A DNA stretch of 64,000 bases from Sphingomonas sp. GC_Shp_5 (GCF_026540855.1 NZ_JALNUP010000016.1:24474-88473); one strand, 5' to 3'. Shown: positions 1 through 8,596, numbered from the stretch's first letter. Numbers and translations are program-made. Notes: generated by a model from the letters alone, not told the origin.

Positions 1-286
1 GCAGGTTGGCGACCAGCTCGGTAAGCGCAGCGACACAAGCGCCTGGATCGGCCGGAAGGTCTGCTTTTGCGAGGTACATGACCTCGGCGAGTTCGAGCAT
101 GTCGTAGGCGTCACGGAGCGACCAGCGACCGTCGGCAGACGAAGCGCCGTAGGCTTGCTCCATGACCCACAGCAGCGTGCTGCGCTGGAGGGATCCATTC
201 CTGGCGATCGTGTCGGCGACCGCCTTGGCAGCGGTGATCGACGGTTCGGTGAAATCGAGTTCGAGAGCTGCGGCTGAGGTGCGCAT
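1..286 (-). CDS. Partial N-terminus, possible strawberry-notch-like protein
   Basis: A minus-strand gene starts at ATG 286 behind a strong GGAGG site and runs off the left edge, leaving about 95 residues. The visible part has a WVMEQAYG stretch followed by WSLRDAYDMLELAEVMYL. This resembles the N-terminal region of the large strawberry-notch helicase/methylase-like proteins common on sphingomonad and Caulobacter plasmids. The family link rests on recollection of that pattern; no helicase motif lies in the visible part. That it is a real gene is likely from the start signal and uninterrupted frame. Confidence 0.55.
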   Translation of the reverse strand, partial: MRTSAAALELDFTEPSITAAKAVADTIARNGSLQRSTLLWVMEQAYGASSADGRWSLRDAYDMLELAEVMYLAKADLPADPGACVAALTELVANL

Positions 287-358
287 CGAGGGCCTCCGTT
301 ATGTCGCCCGGTGCTCATCACCGGATCAACAAGCCGAAGGCTCCCTCTCCTCTATCGC

Positions 359-655
359 TTAGCCGTGGCCGTGGTGTCGGGCGGGTTCCTCGGAAACAGG
401 CTCTTCGCTGACCGGCTGGCCTATGTGCGAGTAGCTGTATTTCTCGGGCACGATGAATTGCCCGATCCCGAAGAGGATCAGAATGGCGCCAGAAAAGCGG
501 GCTAAGCCCTCAAAAAGCCGACGCCCGCGCATATGGCTGTAGGACTTAAACTGCTCGACGCCATACTGATTGGTGCGGTTGAAGCGGGACCGCGCTGGCA
601 AGCGCCACATGAACAGACCGATGACGATCAAGACTATGGGCACGATCTTGGTCAC
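359..655 (-). CDS. Small two-span membrane protein
   Basis: A 98-residue protein starting at GTG 655 behind GGAGGAG. A hydrophobic segment lies at residues 4-17 and another at about 52-68. The C-terminus carries a tandem PVSEE repeat and ends in a His-rich HHGHG tail. I do not recognise the family. The strong ribosome binding site and two clear membrane segments support a real gene. The histidines could bind metal, but nothing else points to a function. Confidence 0.55.
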   Translation of the reverse strand: MTKIVPIVLIVIGLFMWRLPARSRFNRTNQYGVEQFKSYSHMRGRRLFEGLARFSGAILILFGIGQFIVPEKYSYSHIGQPVSEEPVSEEPARHHGHG

Positions 656-749
656 AGACGCTCCTCCGCTGAGGAGGGTTTATCCCGAACCGGCGGTGGA
701 TTTCCACAGCGCAATCGTTTTGCTCGACGGCGAGACGCGCAACGCACAC

Positions 750-1292
750 CTATTTTTTCTCACCGGCTTTTAGCCGATTAAACAGCCTGTTTGAGCGGTC
801 CAACTTGCGATGCGCCCTCTCTGCAATATCATAGGGCACAACGTAGCGGCCCACTTTGCGGAACGGTTCGACCAGCGCCTCTTGCTCACCTCGAACTCTA
901 ATAAAATCACGCGCAAGTCTGTTGCCGAATGCTGGGAAACGTCTCGGGTCGATGAACTTGCCTTCGTAGGTGGCGGCAGGATCGATGACAAAAACTATTC
1001 GAAGCTCGCCATCGATTTTCGGTGTTATGTCCACGATCTCGCCACTCGGCTTCTTCCAAACAGCGTGATGAATGGCCTCGATGAATGCGCCAGGCATCTC
1101 CCATAACATCCACCCAATGAGGCGTTCGCCACCATGTCGCTCAACCGCGGCGTCTACGTTCGGGAAGCATCGCTGCTCCTCTGCCCCTTCGATCGGTTCG
1201 TAATCCACATACATCGGGACATTGCTGCTTAGCTTTGAAGCAGTCTGAAGTACGAATGTGCTGAGGCTTTGGGGCGTTGTCAGTGCGAGCAT
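750..1292 (-). CDS. Hypothetical protein (180 aa)
   Basis: Starts at ATG 1292 with GAGG five bases upstream. The centre reads GWMLWEMPGAFIEAIHHAVW followed by a TP-containing strand (DITPK). This resembles uncharacterised phage and plasmid proteins annotated as hypothetical or SEC-C-associated; I cannot name a function. It has no signal peptide or membrane segment, so it is probably cytoplasmic. The coding region is less GC-rich than the conjugation genes, which suggests separate acquisition with the gene downstream. Confidence 0.6.
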   Translation of the reverse strand: MLALTTPQSLSTFVLQTASKLSSNVPMYVDYEPIEGAEEQRCFPNVDAAVERHGGERLIGWMLWEMPGAFIEAIHHAVWKKPSGEIVDITPKIDGELRIVFVIDPAATYEGKFIDPRRFPAFGNRLARDFIRVRGEQEALVEPFRKVGRYVVPYDIAERAHRKLDRSNRLFNRLKAGEKK

Positions 1293-1300
1293 CCTACCCT

Positions 1301-1756
1301 CTAGGCTTGCTTACGGATGAAGCAGATAGCGTCTCGAAGCAGATATTGAAGGTTGTGGAGATCAAGGTTGAGAGCTTCAGGATCACCGCGGCCATAATCG
1401 AATACCGCGCTGCTAAGCGGTATTGCCTTTTCTGAATGCAGGCCGCGTTCGTCACTGCTCCGCACATGCTTGAGATGGTGCGCAATCATGTCCACGATCA
1501 GAAATTCAAACGATTCTTTTCGCCATTTCTGACGCAAACTTGCGGGCTTGAGCTTACCCTTTTTCGCACGGTCGACCGCGTGGAAAGTTGCTACACACGC
1601 GAGATACGCATGTCTTCCCGATCGAGGGTTGCAGCGGAACTCCTCGAACGTCGGCACAATGATCTGGTTTATATAACCCGAAAGGTCATCCATTCCTGAG
1701 TGATTACGAAGCATCACAGGAGCTTCGTTTTCGGTCGTGCTGTGACGATTAGACAT
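1301..1756 (-). CDS. Hypothetical protein (about 151 aa)
   Basis: The reading frame is open to 1888, but that extension would overlap the Toprim gene, so ATG 1756 (MSNRHSTTENE) is the likelier start. A later ATG, MLRNHSGMDD, is also possible. The protein has a mixed helical pattern with a HAYLACVATFHAVDRA segment and a basic KKGKLKPASLRQKWRK stretch. I recognise no domain. It lies 8 bp upstream of the 180-residue hypothetical gene on the same strand, so the two may be co-transcribed. Confidence 0.5.
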   Translation of the reverse strand: MSNRHSTTENEAPVMLRNHSGMDDLSGYINQIIVPTFEEFRCNPRSGRHAYLACVATFHAVDRAKKGKLKPASLRQKWRKESFEFLIVDMIAHHLKHVRSSDERGLHSEKAIPLSSAVFDYGRGDPEALNLDLHNLQYLLRDAICFIRKQA

Positions 1757-1787
1757 CCGGCGAGGCTCTGCTGCTAGGCCGTTCCGG

Positions 1788-2675
1788 TCAAGCAGAACGG
1801 CTAGAAGCCTCGTTTTGGAGATGCGCTCTCCATGCGTCGTTCCAGTCGTCATGATGCTCGGGGATGCGGCTGACGAGCTCCCGACCATTGGCAGTGAGAT
1901 GATCGAACGCCTTTTTCAGCAGGCGCTCGGCAGCATGGCCACGATCGCCATAGACGATCACGCGGCGCACTTTTTCCGGGATAGCGACGAAGGCGAGCCG
2001 CTCCACGCCGCCCAGCGCCCAGGTCGGCGTGCCGAACAATTCCATTGCAGAGTGCGCGTCCTCGATGCCTTCGGCGAGGCCCAGCTCGTCCGTGGGGGGC
2101 GCGAGCCGGATCGCGGCAGTGCCGAGTAAGCCGAGCGAAACCTTGGGCTTCGCCATCGGCTTGCGCAGCACGTTGTCGGGATCGAGGAAGGTGCGCTGGA
2201 CAGCGACCAGGCCAAGGTCGTTTTCGACAGCGGCGATCATCGCGGGCATCATGCGCTTGTCCGGGCCGGAGCCGAGAATCGTCGACGGGTTGAAGCGTAG
2301 CGCCTTGGGAAAGGGACCGGACAGCCCGCGCGCAAGGAGGTACTCCTCGGCGAGCGTACCCGCTATCGGGACACTCGCCTTCCAAAGCCGCAGCGCCAGC
2401 GCGCCCATGTCGCGCTTGGGTTTGGCTTCGGGCATCGACAGAGGGCCGCGATCGTGGAGCTTGCGGCGCTGCAGAGCCTTCATCACGTCGACCGTGGTGC
2501 AGCCGGCGAAGCAATGGAACAGGATCGCGGTATCACCGAGGCGGACGGACAGGCTCGGGGAGCCGTCATCGTGCGCGGGACAGCGGCATTCGCCGCGCGT
2601 GCCGCGCCACACACCGCCGAGCTGTTCGACGATGCTCTTGGCGCGGATTTCAGCGTCCAGGGGCAGTCTCGCCAT
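1788..2675 (-). CDS. CHC2/Toprim primase-like protein
   Basis: A compact primase-type protein of 295 residues from ATG 2675, with AGGA nine bases upstream. The frame also extends to a TTG at 2726. The N-terminus has a zinc-ribbon pattern (CRCPAHDD...FHCFAGC) like DnaG/phage primase CHC2 domains. The C-terminal part has LGLAEGIEDAHSA and VIVYGDRG, which match the Glu and Asp motifs of a Toprim fold, although DxD is replaced by DRG. No helicase domain is attached. Such proteins occur on alphaproteobacterial plasmids and could prime transferred single-stranded DNA in recipients; that role is inference. Confidence 0.85.
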   Translation of the reverse strand: MARLPLDAEIRAKSIVEQLGGVWRGTRGECRCPAHDDGSPSLSVRLGDTAILFHCFAGCTTVDVMKALQRRKLHDRGPLSMPEAKPKRDMGALALRLWKASVPIAGTLAEEYLLARGLSGPFPKALRFNPSTILGSGPDKRMMPAMIAAVENDLGLVAVQRTFLDPDNVLRKPMAKPKVSLGLLGTAAIRLAPPTDELGLAEGIEDAHSAMELFGTPTWALGGVERLAFVAIPEKVRRVIVYGDRGHAAERLLKKAFDHLTANGRELVSRIPEHHDDWNDAWRAHLQNEASSRSA

Positions 2676-2810
2676 CGCGATCGTCCTGTGGTTGTGATGG
2701 ATCTCGGTCACGGGTGCCTCCGGCAAAATTGAACCGAAGAGCAGCCGGCATCCTCCCCTCCAAGGCGGCGATAGCCGCCCGACTCCGCGTCCTCGCGGAC
2801 GTCGCGTTTC

Positions 2811-3254
2811 CTAGTTGTAGAGGCCGGAAAAGAGGTCGCCGATCGCCCGCACGCGAAAGGCGTTCCACCAGCGGCGCCGGCGATGCTCGGCCGCGTCGTG
2901 GATCATGTGGCATCGCTGGCAGAGTGCCGCGAGGTTGCGCCAGCGGGGGCCGCTGTAGGTCGGGTCGTGATTGAGATGCGCGGTTGCGAGATAGACGGGC
3001 TTGCGCGTCATCCGGATCGCCTCGAGCGGCACGAAGGCGGGTGCGTAGCGGAGCCGACGTCCGCGACCATCGCGCCAGGCGTGGATCTCCACGTCCCACC
3101 ACACGCCATTCGCGCCAGCGAGGAAGGTGATGTACCGGCCGTGAGGGCGCCGGCAATGCTCGCACCGGCCGCCCGCGCGCGTAAAGCGCACGATGTTGCT
3201 GATCTCCGGCCAGTCGATCGGATAAAGCCAACGATGTTCCGGGCGGATCGGCAT
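2811..3254 (-). CDS. HNH-type nuclease-like protein
   Basis: A 147-residue protein. It has a CEHCRRPHGR zinc knuckle near residue 33 and, further on, HLNHDP plus NLAALCQRCHMIHD. The spacing CxxC, HxxHDP, N, CxxCH is the HNH endonuclease arrangement. It has no signal peptide, so it should act in the cytoplasm. HNH proteins of this kind are frequent on plasmids and phages as nicking or restriction enzymes; the target is unknown. The start at ATG 3254 lacks a strong ribosome site, so the exact N-terminus is uncertain. Confidence 0.8.
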   Translation of the reverse strand: MPIRPEHRWLYPIDWPEISNIVRFTRAGGRCEHCRRPHGRYITFLAGANGVWWDVEIHAWRDGRGRRLRYAPAFVPLEAIRMTRKPVYLATAHLNHDPTYSGPRWRNLAALCQRCHMIHDAAEHRRRRWWNAFRVRAIGDLFSGLYN

Positions 3255-3323
3255 AAGGCAGATTCTGAATCATGCCGTACCGGAACGAAAGGAGAAAATT
3301 GCCGGGAGCGGCAATATTCTCCG

Positions 3324-3551
3324 TCACGGTTTGGACGGCGCCGCAGAGTTGCCGGTGCTCGATCCATTGTCGGTCGGCGTGACATACTCATAGGTGCCGG
3401 GCTTCGATTTGGCGTAGGAGCCAGCTCGCGGATTAGGGACTTCAGGATTGTCGCGGTAATAATCCCCGACCGACTGCTTGGCGGGTTGCTTGTTACATCC
3501 GGCGATGATGGCGGTGCCGGCAATCAGAACAATGAGGGTAGGGCGGTTCAT
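3324..3551 (-). CDS. Small lipoprotein
   Basis: A 75-residue protein with a short signal peptide and lipobox (IIAGC, Cys at residue 19), followed by a Lys/Gln- and then Ser/Pro-rich, apparently unstructured tail. A DYYRDNPEV segment may be the conserved core. It would be lipid-anchored, probably in the outer membrane. Small lipoproteins on conjugative plasmids can act in surface or entry exclusion, but nothing here proves that. Confidence 0.65.
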   Translation of the reverse strand: MNRPTLIVLIAGTAIIAGCNKQPAKQSVGDYYRDNPEVPNPRAGSYAKSKPGTYEYVTPTDNGSSTGNSAAPSKP

Positions 3552-3784
3552 GGGCGATCCCTTGGCTGTTGATTTCGATCAGGCATCCCGTCTCGCGACG
3601 CTCGGGGTAGAGTTCGCGGCCGTCGCAATCACTGGCTGAAGCAGCTGAAGTCGAAGGGCTTGACCGAAGGTCCGCCCTCCTGAGCAGGCGAGGATCGTCA
3701 CCCGGTAGGGCCGAAACCGCGCCTGCGGGTTCGGTCGCGGTGAAGCCGCGATAGAGCCGTGCCGAAGGCCGCCCCCGCGCTTCA

Positions 3785-4111
3785 TCAGCTTTGCTCAGGT
3801 TCGGCCTTGGTCAGGACCGAAAACGTGTCCGCAATCAGCTCGGTGCGGTACGAAATATCGTTGCTTTCGCCTTGGTGATTGCTCTCACGAACGCGGCCGG
3901 TGATGTGGACCAGATCGCCCTTTCCAGCGCCTTCGACCTGGCTGGCGACGTTCGAGAAGCACACGACACTGTTCCAATGGACGTCGGTTTTCCAGTCGTC
4001 CCCGTCGCGTCGATTGTAGTTCGCCGCCACACTTACGTAGCTCACGCGCTCGCGCACCGTGATCTTGCCGATCCGGCCGATGATCCGAAACTCCGCGATA
4101 TTCTGGGGCAT
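3785..4111 (-). CDS. Single-stranded DNA-binding (OB-fold) protein
   Basis: A 108-residue protein starting at ATG 4111 behind GGAGA. The opening FRIIGRIGKI, the VSVAAN strand, the WNSVVCFSNVA segment and GDLVHITGRVRE match the SSB OB-fold pattern. It lacks the long linker and the acidic DDDIPF tip typical of replication SSBs and seen in the second ssb at the right end. It is therefore a shorter, divergent paralogue, probably coating plasmid ssDNA during transfer or replication. It lies downstream of the exported HNH gene on the same strand. Confidence 0.85.
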   Translation of the reverse strand: MPQNIAEFRIIGRIGKITVRERVSYVSVAANYNRRDGDDWKTDVHWNSVVCFSNVASQVEGAGKGDLVHITGRVRESNHQGESNDISYRTELIADTFSVLTKAEPEQS

Positions 4112-4162
4112 CGTCTTCTCCTTTGCTGGGGTGAAATGCAGAATCCGCGCGGTACAGACGCG

Positions 4163-4810
4163 CTAGTCGCGCTGCTCCTCGGCGTGCCGAAAGTGGTATT
4201 TCGCGATGTTTTCAGGCGTCGCGTAGAGCTGGTACGCCCGCGTCCAGTCGTGGCTTATCTCGCGCTGGGCCGTTGCGAGCGGCACCTGATGGGTGCAGAC
4301 TAAGCGCCACAGCACATAGGCAAGTACGTTCTTGTCGCCGGCGTTCGCTTGACCGCTCCGCGGTTGCAGCCAGAGATCGCGCCGGTCGAGCGGCGCGCCG
4401 CCGATCGAGATCGGGATCAGATGGTCCAGCTCATAATCGGCCATCGCTTCGCCTGGATGCTGCGCATCCATCAGGCGGCGCTTGAGCGGGCTGGTGATCG
4501 CATAGGTGGGACGCGCCGCCCGGGCGTAGCCCGGGCGGCAGATCGTCTCGTCAATGTTGTCCTGGGTGATAGCGGGATCCGTCGCACCGGGAGTTTCGCG
4601 CGGCGGAAGGCGGGTCGCGACGTTGGTCGGAAGGAGCGGGTTATGTGCGACCTTTGATAGGCTCGCGACAGCATCGCAGATCGAGCCGTCGCCGGCTGCG
4701 GTGCAACCGAAAGCGCTGCCGGTGGATGTCCGATGGTCAGCCGAAGGACGGTGCCATAGGGCAACCACGGCGAGGATCGCGGCCCCGCCCAGTATGGCGC
4801 GCGCTCTCAA
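4163..4810 (-). CDS. Exported HNH-like nuclease
   Basis: A 215-residue protein with an N-terminal hydrophobic signal/anchor (ILGGAAILAVVALW). The C-terminal half carries ELDHLIPISIGG and DRRDLWLQP, the HH-type beta-beta-alpha metal motif seen in HNH/Gmr-like nucleases. An exported nuclease fold on a conjugative plasmid is unusual and could act in the periplasm on entering or leaving DNA. The likely start is TTG 4810. It shares a minus-strand unit with the SSB-like gene 51 bp downstream. Confidence 0.7.
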   Translation of the reverse strand: MRARAILGGAAILAVVALWHRPSADHRTSTGSAFGCTAAGDGSICDAVASLSKVAHNPLLPTNVATRLPPRETPGATDPAITQDNIDETICRPGYARAARPTYAITSPLKRRLMDAQHPGEAMADYELDHLIPISIGGAPLDRRDLWLQPRSGQANAGDKNVLAYVLWRLVCTHQVPLATAQREISHDWTRAYQLYATPENIAKYHFRHAEEQRD

Positions 4811-4902
4811 GCGAGGCTCGCTAACGGGGCGGGCGCGCGGCGGTGGGCTGCCACGATGCCCGCGATGACGCGGGGAAGATGAGGCGTCCGTGCCATTGTC
4901 CC

Positions 4903-4930
4903 ATAATAACCTTTAATCGAAGATGGACAA
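4903..4930 (-). promoter_or_regulatory. Sigma70-like promoter
   Basis: On the minus strand, TTGTCC (4925-4930) and TATTAT (4903-4908) are separated by 16 bp in an AT-rich patch of an otherwise GC-rich gap. It would drive the exported HNH gene and the SSB-like gene with a leader of about 90 nt. The rest of the 4811-5135 gap shows no convincing gene. Confidence 0.45.
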
Positions 4931-5135
4931 CGGCTTTTGAAGAACGTCCTTCACGGTGCGGGTTCGCGACGCGCCCTTTCAGCGAGCTGAGCCCGAAAAA
5001 ACGCGAGCACCGGGCACGACGGCGGCTATTTGAGGACGGAGCAAGCCGCTTGCTCCCATCGGGGAGCATTCCGGCGCCGAAGGCGACGGTCCCGTATCTT
5101 CGCATTTCGATGACGGCGGTTTGGCGTGATGTCGG

Positions 5136-6182
5136 TTAGGCAAATCCGAGCCCGTCAGGGCCTCGAGTATCGGCCGACCAGGCCGATTCTTTTTGTCTCA
5201 TCTTAGAAAATATAGAATCCATTTGAGGAGCAATGTTTTCCTGACACTCACGGGCTCTGAGATCAGCGCCAGTGCGCCGATCGAGACGCAGGGCGGCGCT
5301 ATTGAGTGCTGCGCAAACGGCGGGATCGTCGGGCATGTAACGCCGGCGCTCGCTTAGGGGGACACCTGCCAGCATGGCGGCATGATCTTCAAGCATCCGC
5401 TCGCGGCGATGCTCCTCGTCGACAGGGGTTGGTGTATGGAGGCCGAGCATCTTCTCAAGCCACACGGGGAGGGTGAGGCGGTAGAGATTGGACGTTTGCT
5501 CCGATCGCGCGCCGGTTTCGCTGTCCGTCGAATAGTTGAAGCGCCGGATCCACTCCAGGAGGCCGATGTCCTTCAGGAGGTTCAGGGTGCGGTGGACAGT
5601 CGAGCGCGACAAGCCCGTCCAGTCCATGATTGTCTCGTAGTCGGGCGTCAGCCAGCCCTTGCGGCCCCGCTCTTCGTGCAAGAGCCGGTCGAGGATGCGT
5701 TCGCATGACTGGGTGAATTGGACGACGAGCTGCTCGCGCTCGGTGAGGTCGCGCACCTTCTGGCGCGCTTCACAGGCAAGCTTCTGCGCGTATTTGAACA
5801 GGCTGCGCTTGGCGCGATACAGCCGTGTCCGCAGAACCGTGCCGAGCGGCCGCATGAACTCGGCTTCTTCCGGGCTTTCGGTCTTGACGCTGTTCGCCCA
5901 GATTTTCCGGCGCGTGATGTGCAGCCCGCCCCTCGGGCGGCCGCCACGGCGAGGCACCATGAGCAGCGCATGGGTGGTCTCGAGGATGACGCGATCGTTG
6001 CGATGCTGTGGTTTCTCCAATCCGCAGATGACGCGAAGCGGCAGCACCGGGACGCCGTGGCGTCGTTGGGTGGCCTGGAGGTCCAGCGCGGTGCGGATGT
6101 TCTCGTAGGAGACGCCCTCGGCGCGCAGGTCGTCGACGACCGAGCCCGATAGCTCGATCAGGTCTTGCTTGATGAACCCCAT
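5136..6182 (-). CDS. Winged-helix DNA-binding protein next to repA
   Basis: A 348-residue protein from ATG 6182 (GGGACGGAAA just upstream). The centre has a helix-turn-helix pattern, PDYETIMDWTGLSRSTVHRTL, followed by NLLKDIGLLEWIRRF, like the winged-helix domains of plasmid replication proteins. The N-terminal third is basic with a GGRPRGG stretch. The gene is separated from repA by the iteron field, so it may help or regulate plasmid replication. It might be a second initiator, but I see no nicking or polymerase motif. Confidence 0.7.
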   Translation of the reverse strand: MGFIKQDLIELSGSVVDDLRAEGVSYENIRTALDLQATQRRHGVPVLPLRVICGLEKPQHRNDRVILETTHALLMVPRRGGRPRGGLHITRRKIWANSVKTESPEEAEFMRPLGTVLRTRLYRAKRSLFKYAQKLACEARQKVRDLTEREQLVVQFTQSCERILDRLLHEERGRKGWLTPDYETIMDWTGLSRSTVHRTLNLLKDIGLLEWIRRFNYSTDSETGARSEQTSNLYRLTLPVWLEKMLGLHTPTPVDEEHRRERMLEDHAAMLAGVPLSERRRYMPDDPAVCAALNSAALRLDRRTGADLRARECQENIAPQMDSIFSKMRQKESAWSADTRGPDGLGFA

Positions 6183-6453
6183 TTTCCGTCCCCGTCTGGG
6201 AGCCGGAACCAGGCAAAACTAGAGCGTGGCGCGAAGCGCGCTCCCTTGAACCGAAGCTCAGGAACGAGTAAAAGAGGGGTGTTCTACGACCCGATCGATG
6301 CCGCCAAGCATCGCTCAACACGTTCCAGGGTGCCCGGCCTCCGTGCCGGGCATTCGTTTATGTGGTCACGGCCGCGTCCCTTTTGGCCGAACGCGCCATG
6401 CATCCAGTCCAGTTTCGATTGTGGAGAAGTCGAAGCGCCGGCGAAACGGCTAT

Positions 6454-6580
6454 GATTCGTGTTTTCGACGACCGATCGCAGAAAAAGTTCGTGCTTTCGA
6501 TGACCGTTCAGCCGCGAGTTCGTGCTTTCGATAACCGAGGTTCGTGCTTTCGCGGACCCAAGTTCGTGCTTTTGACAACC
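6454..6580 (+). repeat. Iterons, repA-distal cluster (part of oriV)
   Basis: Five direct repeats of a 20-bp unit, consensus rGTTCGTGCTTTCGAyaACC, start at 6454, 6486, 6517, 6539 and 6561. Spacing runs 32, 31, 22 and 22 bp, close to helical multiples. They lie just downstream of repA, between it and the winged-helix gene, in a 450-bp gap without a gene. Such repeats are binding sites for the plasmid initiator and define the vegetative origin. Confidence 0.9.
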
Positions 6581-6632
6581 AGTCGAGAGCCGGCAGCCCG
6601 CAATCCGATTCGTGATTCGGCGCGAGGTTTGT

Positions 6633-7493
6633 TTAAGCCGCCGCGAGTAGTGCGCGTGGCGTGATCTTCACACGCATCGCGCCAGCATTTCGACGTGTTC
6701 GGCCGCTGGGCGATGTTGCTGCGCTTTCCACAAGATCGAACGCGTAGCCAGGAATGACGTCTTCATCGGCAATCCGCTTCAGCTCGAAGCGGAAGCTCTT
6801 GAGCGGGCTTTGATAACCGAGCTGGAGGCGAAGCTCGTCCAGATCGACGTCGATCGCGCCATGCACGCACGCGGAACGCGCTACCTCGTACAGGCGGCGC
6901 TCGACCGGGCCGAGTTGAAAGTAACTCGAGGCATAATCAAGAACACGTCGATCGCGCAGAATCGCGCGGTATAGCCAGTCGCATAGCCGCACTTTGACGG
7001 CTTTGAGGCGCTTAACCCCGGTCTTGGTCTTGGAATAATGGAGTTGCGCTTCGGAGAGCCATGAGAAGAAGCCGGCTTGGCCTTCGCCTCCGGCCTCGAT
7101 GTTGGTTTTTATCTGGGTGCCCTGAAGGCGCTCCAAGGCGTCTGAAAGCCTTGAGTAGGATCGGGCCGATCCACTGACCCCGGTGATCCGGAACAGGTCG
7201 TGGGCGGTGAAGTAGAACTCCTGGCTGACATCAACGCCAGCCTCTAGCTTCGCCACCATCAGGCTGGCGATGTAGAGGAGGACTTCCTTGTCGTAGATGG
7301 TCGCGACGCCCTTGGCCGTCGCGGTGATCTCGATCGACACCGCATCGCTCTTATAGGCGAGTGGCTTGGTCCATTTGCCCTTGCTGAGCGCGAAGAAAGG
7401 GAAGGCCATGAGCGACTGCTCGCCACGGACCTCGGTCAGCAGCGGGCTGTCGAGAGCGAAAAGGTCGCCTTGGGGTATTACGGCTTGGCTCAT
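6633..7493 (-). CDS. repA: Plasmid replication initiator RepA
   Basis: A 286-residue protein of the RPA family. The run FPFFALSKGKWTKPLAYKS, then SIEITATAKGVATIYDKEVLLYIASL and the C-terminal FELKRIADEDVIPGYAF match alphaproteobacterial plasmid RepA. The frame stays open to 7661, but that part crosses an iteron. ATG 7493 (MSQAVIPQG, GGAA seven bases upstream) is preferred; ATG 7559, behind AGGAGG, is a real alternative. RepA binds the iterons on both sides to start replication, and binding upstream would also repress its own gene. Confidence 0.9.
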   Translation of the reverse strand: MSQAVIPQGDLFALDSPLLTEVRGEQSLMAFPFFALSKGKWTKPLAYKSDAVSIEITATAKGVATIYDKEVLLYIASLMVAKLEAGVDVSQEFYFTAHDLFRITGVSGSARSYSRLSDALERLQGTQIKTNIEAGGEGQAGFFSWLSEAQLHYSKTKTGVKRLKAVKVRLCDWLYRAILRDRRVLDYASSYFQLGPVERRLYEVARSACVHGAIDVDLDELRLQLGYQSPLKSFRFELKRIADEDVIPGYAFDLVESAATSPSGRTRRNAGAMRVKITPRALLAAA

Positions 7494-7519
7494 GGTTCGC
7501 TTCCGGGTGGCAGCCAATC

Positions 7520-7651
7520 GGTTGGCGAAAACACGAAGATTGACCTGCCCCGCGACCATAGCCCTCCTAAAACGGGGATTCGAGCGCGAAAGTTCGTGCT
7601 TTCGGCAACCGTTTGAAGATGTCTCTGGCGGCCTTCGTGTTTTCGCCAACC
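7520..7651. repeat. Iterons, repA promoter side
   Basis: Three more copies of the same 20-bp unit lie upstream of repA: 7520-7539 in inverted orientation, and 7591-7610 and 7632-7651 in the orientation of the distal cluster. They sit in the 5' region of repA and suit autoregulation or origin handcuffing. The rest of the 7494-7841 gap holds no clear gene. Confidence 0.85.
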
Positions 7652-7841
7652 GTTGGCGCAAGGCGTGTTTCGCTCCTGCTCAAGGGATTGGATCTCAAAC
7701 GGCGTCATGCCGAGGAGCATAGCAGCTTATTGGTTAGTCCTACAATGTCATTTGTTCGATTCTGGACGCTCGAAACGACGCTGGCGAACGCAGCGTTAAG
7801 CTTAATTCAGGTGCCAACAGGGTCGTTTCGGTATAGAGTGC

Positions 7842-8153
7842 TTGCGAGAACACGGCCCTATGGCAGTGGCCACTTCGATATATGAGATACGTTCAATGCC
7901 CAAATGTCTCCACCTAGAGGAGATTACTCAGCCGGCTGCCGTTATTTTCGGCTTGCGGCTTAAGAAGCGCCGGAAAGAACTTGGGCTGTCCCAGGCCCAG
8001 CTTTTTGAGCGAACGGGGATCGCTCCGGGTTACATTTCTTACATCGAAAATGGCCGCGCAAACCCGACGATCGATATGATGGTGAAGCTGGCCGATACCG
8101 TCGGTTTACAAATCTGGGACATGCTGCGTCCCGAGACCGAACAGAGCGCCTGA
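7842..8153 (+). CDS. XRE-family transcriptional regulator
   Basis: About 103 residues with a textbook Cro/CI helix-turn-helix: LRLKKRRKELGLSQAQLFERTGI, then APGYISYIENGRANPTID. It resembles small plasmid repressors. In-frame starts exist at 7842, 7860 and 7896 (MPKCLHLEE); none has a strong ribosome site. Its position beside the replication region suggests control of plasmid genes, but no operator was identified. Confidence 0.85.
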   Translation: MREHGPMAVATSIYEIRSMPKCLHLEEITQPAAVIFGLRLKKRRKELGLSQAQLFERTGIAPGYISYIENGRANPTIDMMVKLADTVGLQIWDMLRPETEQSA

Positions 8154-8311
8154 CAAAAAGCATCCAGTATGAAGGTTTTAAGGCAATTCTTTTTCGTTGC
8201 CGACGCGCCGGGACATAATTAGAAACATTAGCAACTTAGCGGCGCTCACAAAAGACGCCCTTCTGGGAGGTCGAATCCTGGGGACCCTGGGGGGAAACCG
8301 AGGGAGTTGGT

Positions 8312-8596
8312 GTGGCGGCTAGCGTAGAATGGCGGTCCCTTGTCGCGGACCGCATCCGAACTTTACTCAAGGCAAGGGGTCTCTCCGCTCAGGATCTAAC
8401 GGAAAAAGTCGAACTTCCCGCCAAACAGGTCGTAGCAATCTTAGACGCGCGTCCTGTGCGGGTCAGGTCCCGGGACCTCGACTTGATCGCTGCTGTCCTC
8501 GGGACCGCTGCCTACGCTCTTTTTCTGCCGGTTGACGCGCCGATCGAGGTCGTACCGTTCGAGATAGTTGAACAGGGTGGATCGTCCCACTCCTAG
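8312..8596 (+). CDS. Small XRE-like DNA-binding protein
   Basis: 94 residues from GTG 8312 behind GAGGGAG. The pattern VADRIRTLLKARGLSAQDLTEKV then ELPAKQVVAILDARP, plus DLDLIAAVLG, fits a divergent helix-turn-helix of the XRE type. Its 3' end overlaps the recombinase-like gene on the opposite strand by 156 bp, so at least one C-terminus is unusual. No function is known. Confidence 0.65.
   Translation: MAASVEWRSLVADRIRTLLKARGLSAQDLTEKVELPAKQVVAILDARPVRVRSRDLDLIAAVLGTAAYALFLPVDAPIEVVPFEIVEQGGSSHS

Noticed and set aside
3579..3785. Minus-strand open frame of 68 codons between the lipoprotein and SSB-like genes
   Set aside because: No ribosome site, Arg/Pro-rich composition typical of a GC-rich shadow frame and no recognisable pattern.
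4811..5135. Open frames on both strands in the gap before the winged-helix gene
   Set aside because: They overlap each other, are Arg-rich and lack start signals; only the minus-strand promoter is credible there.
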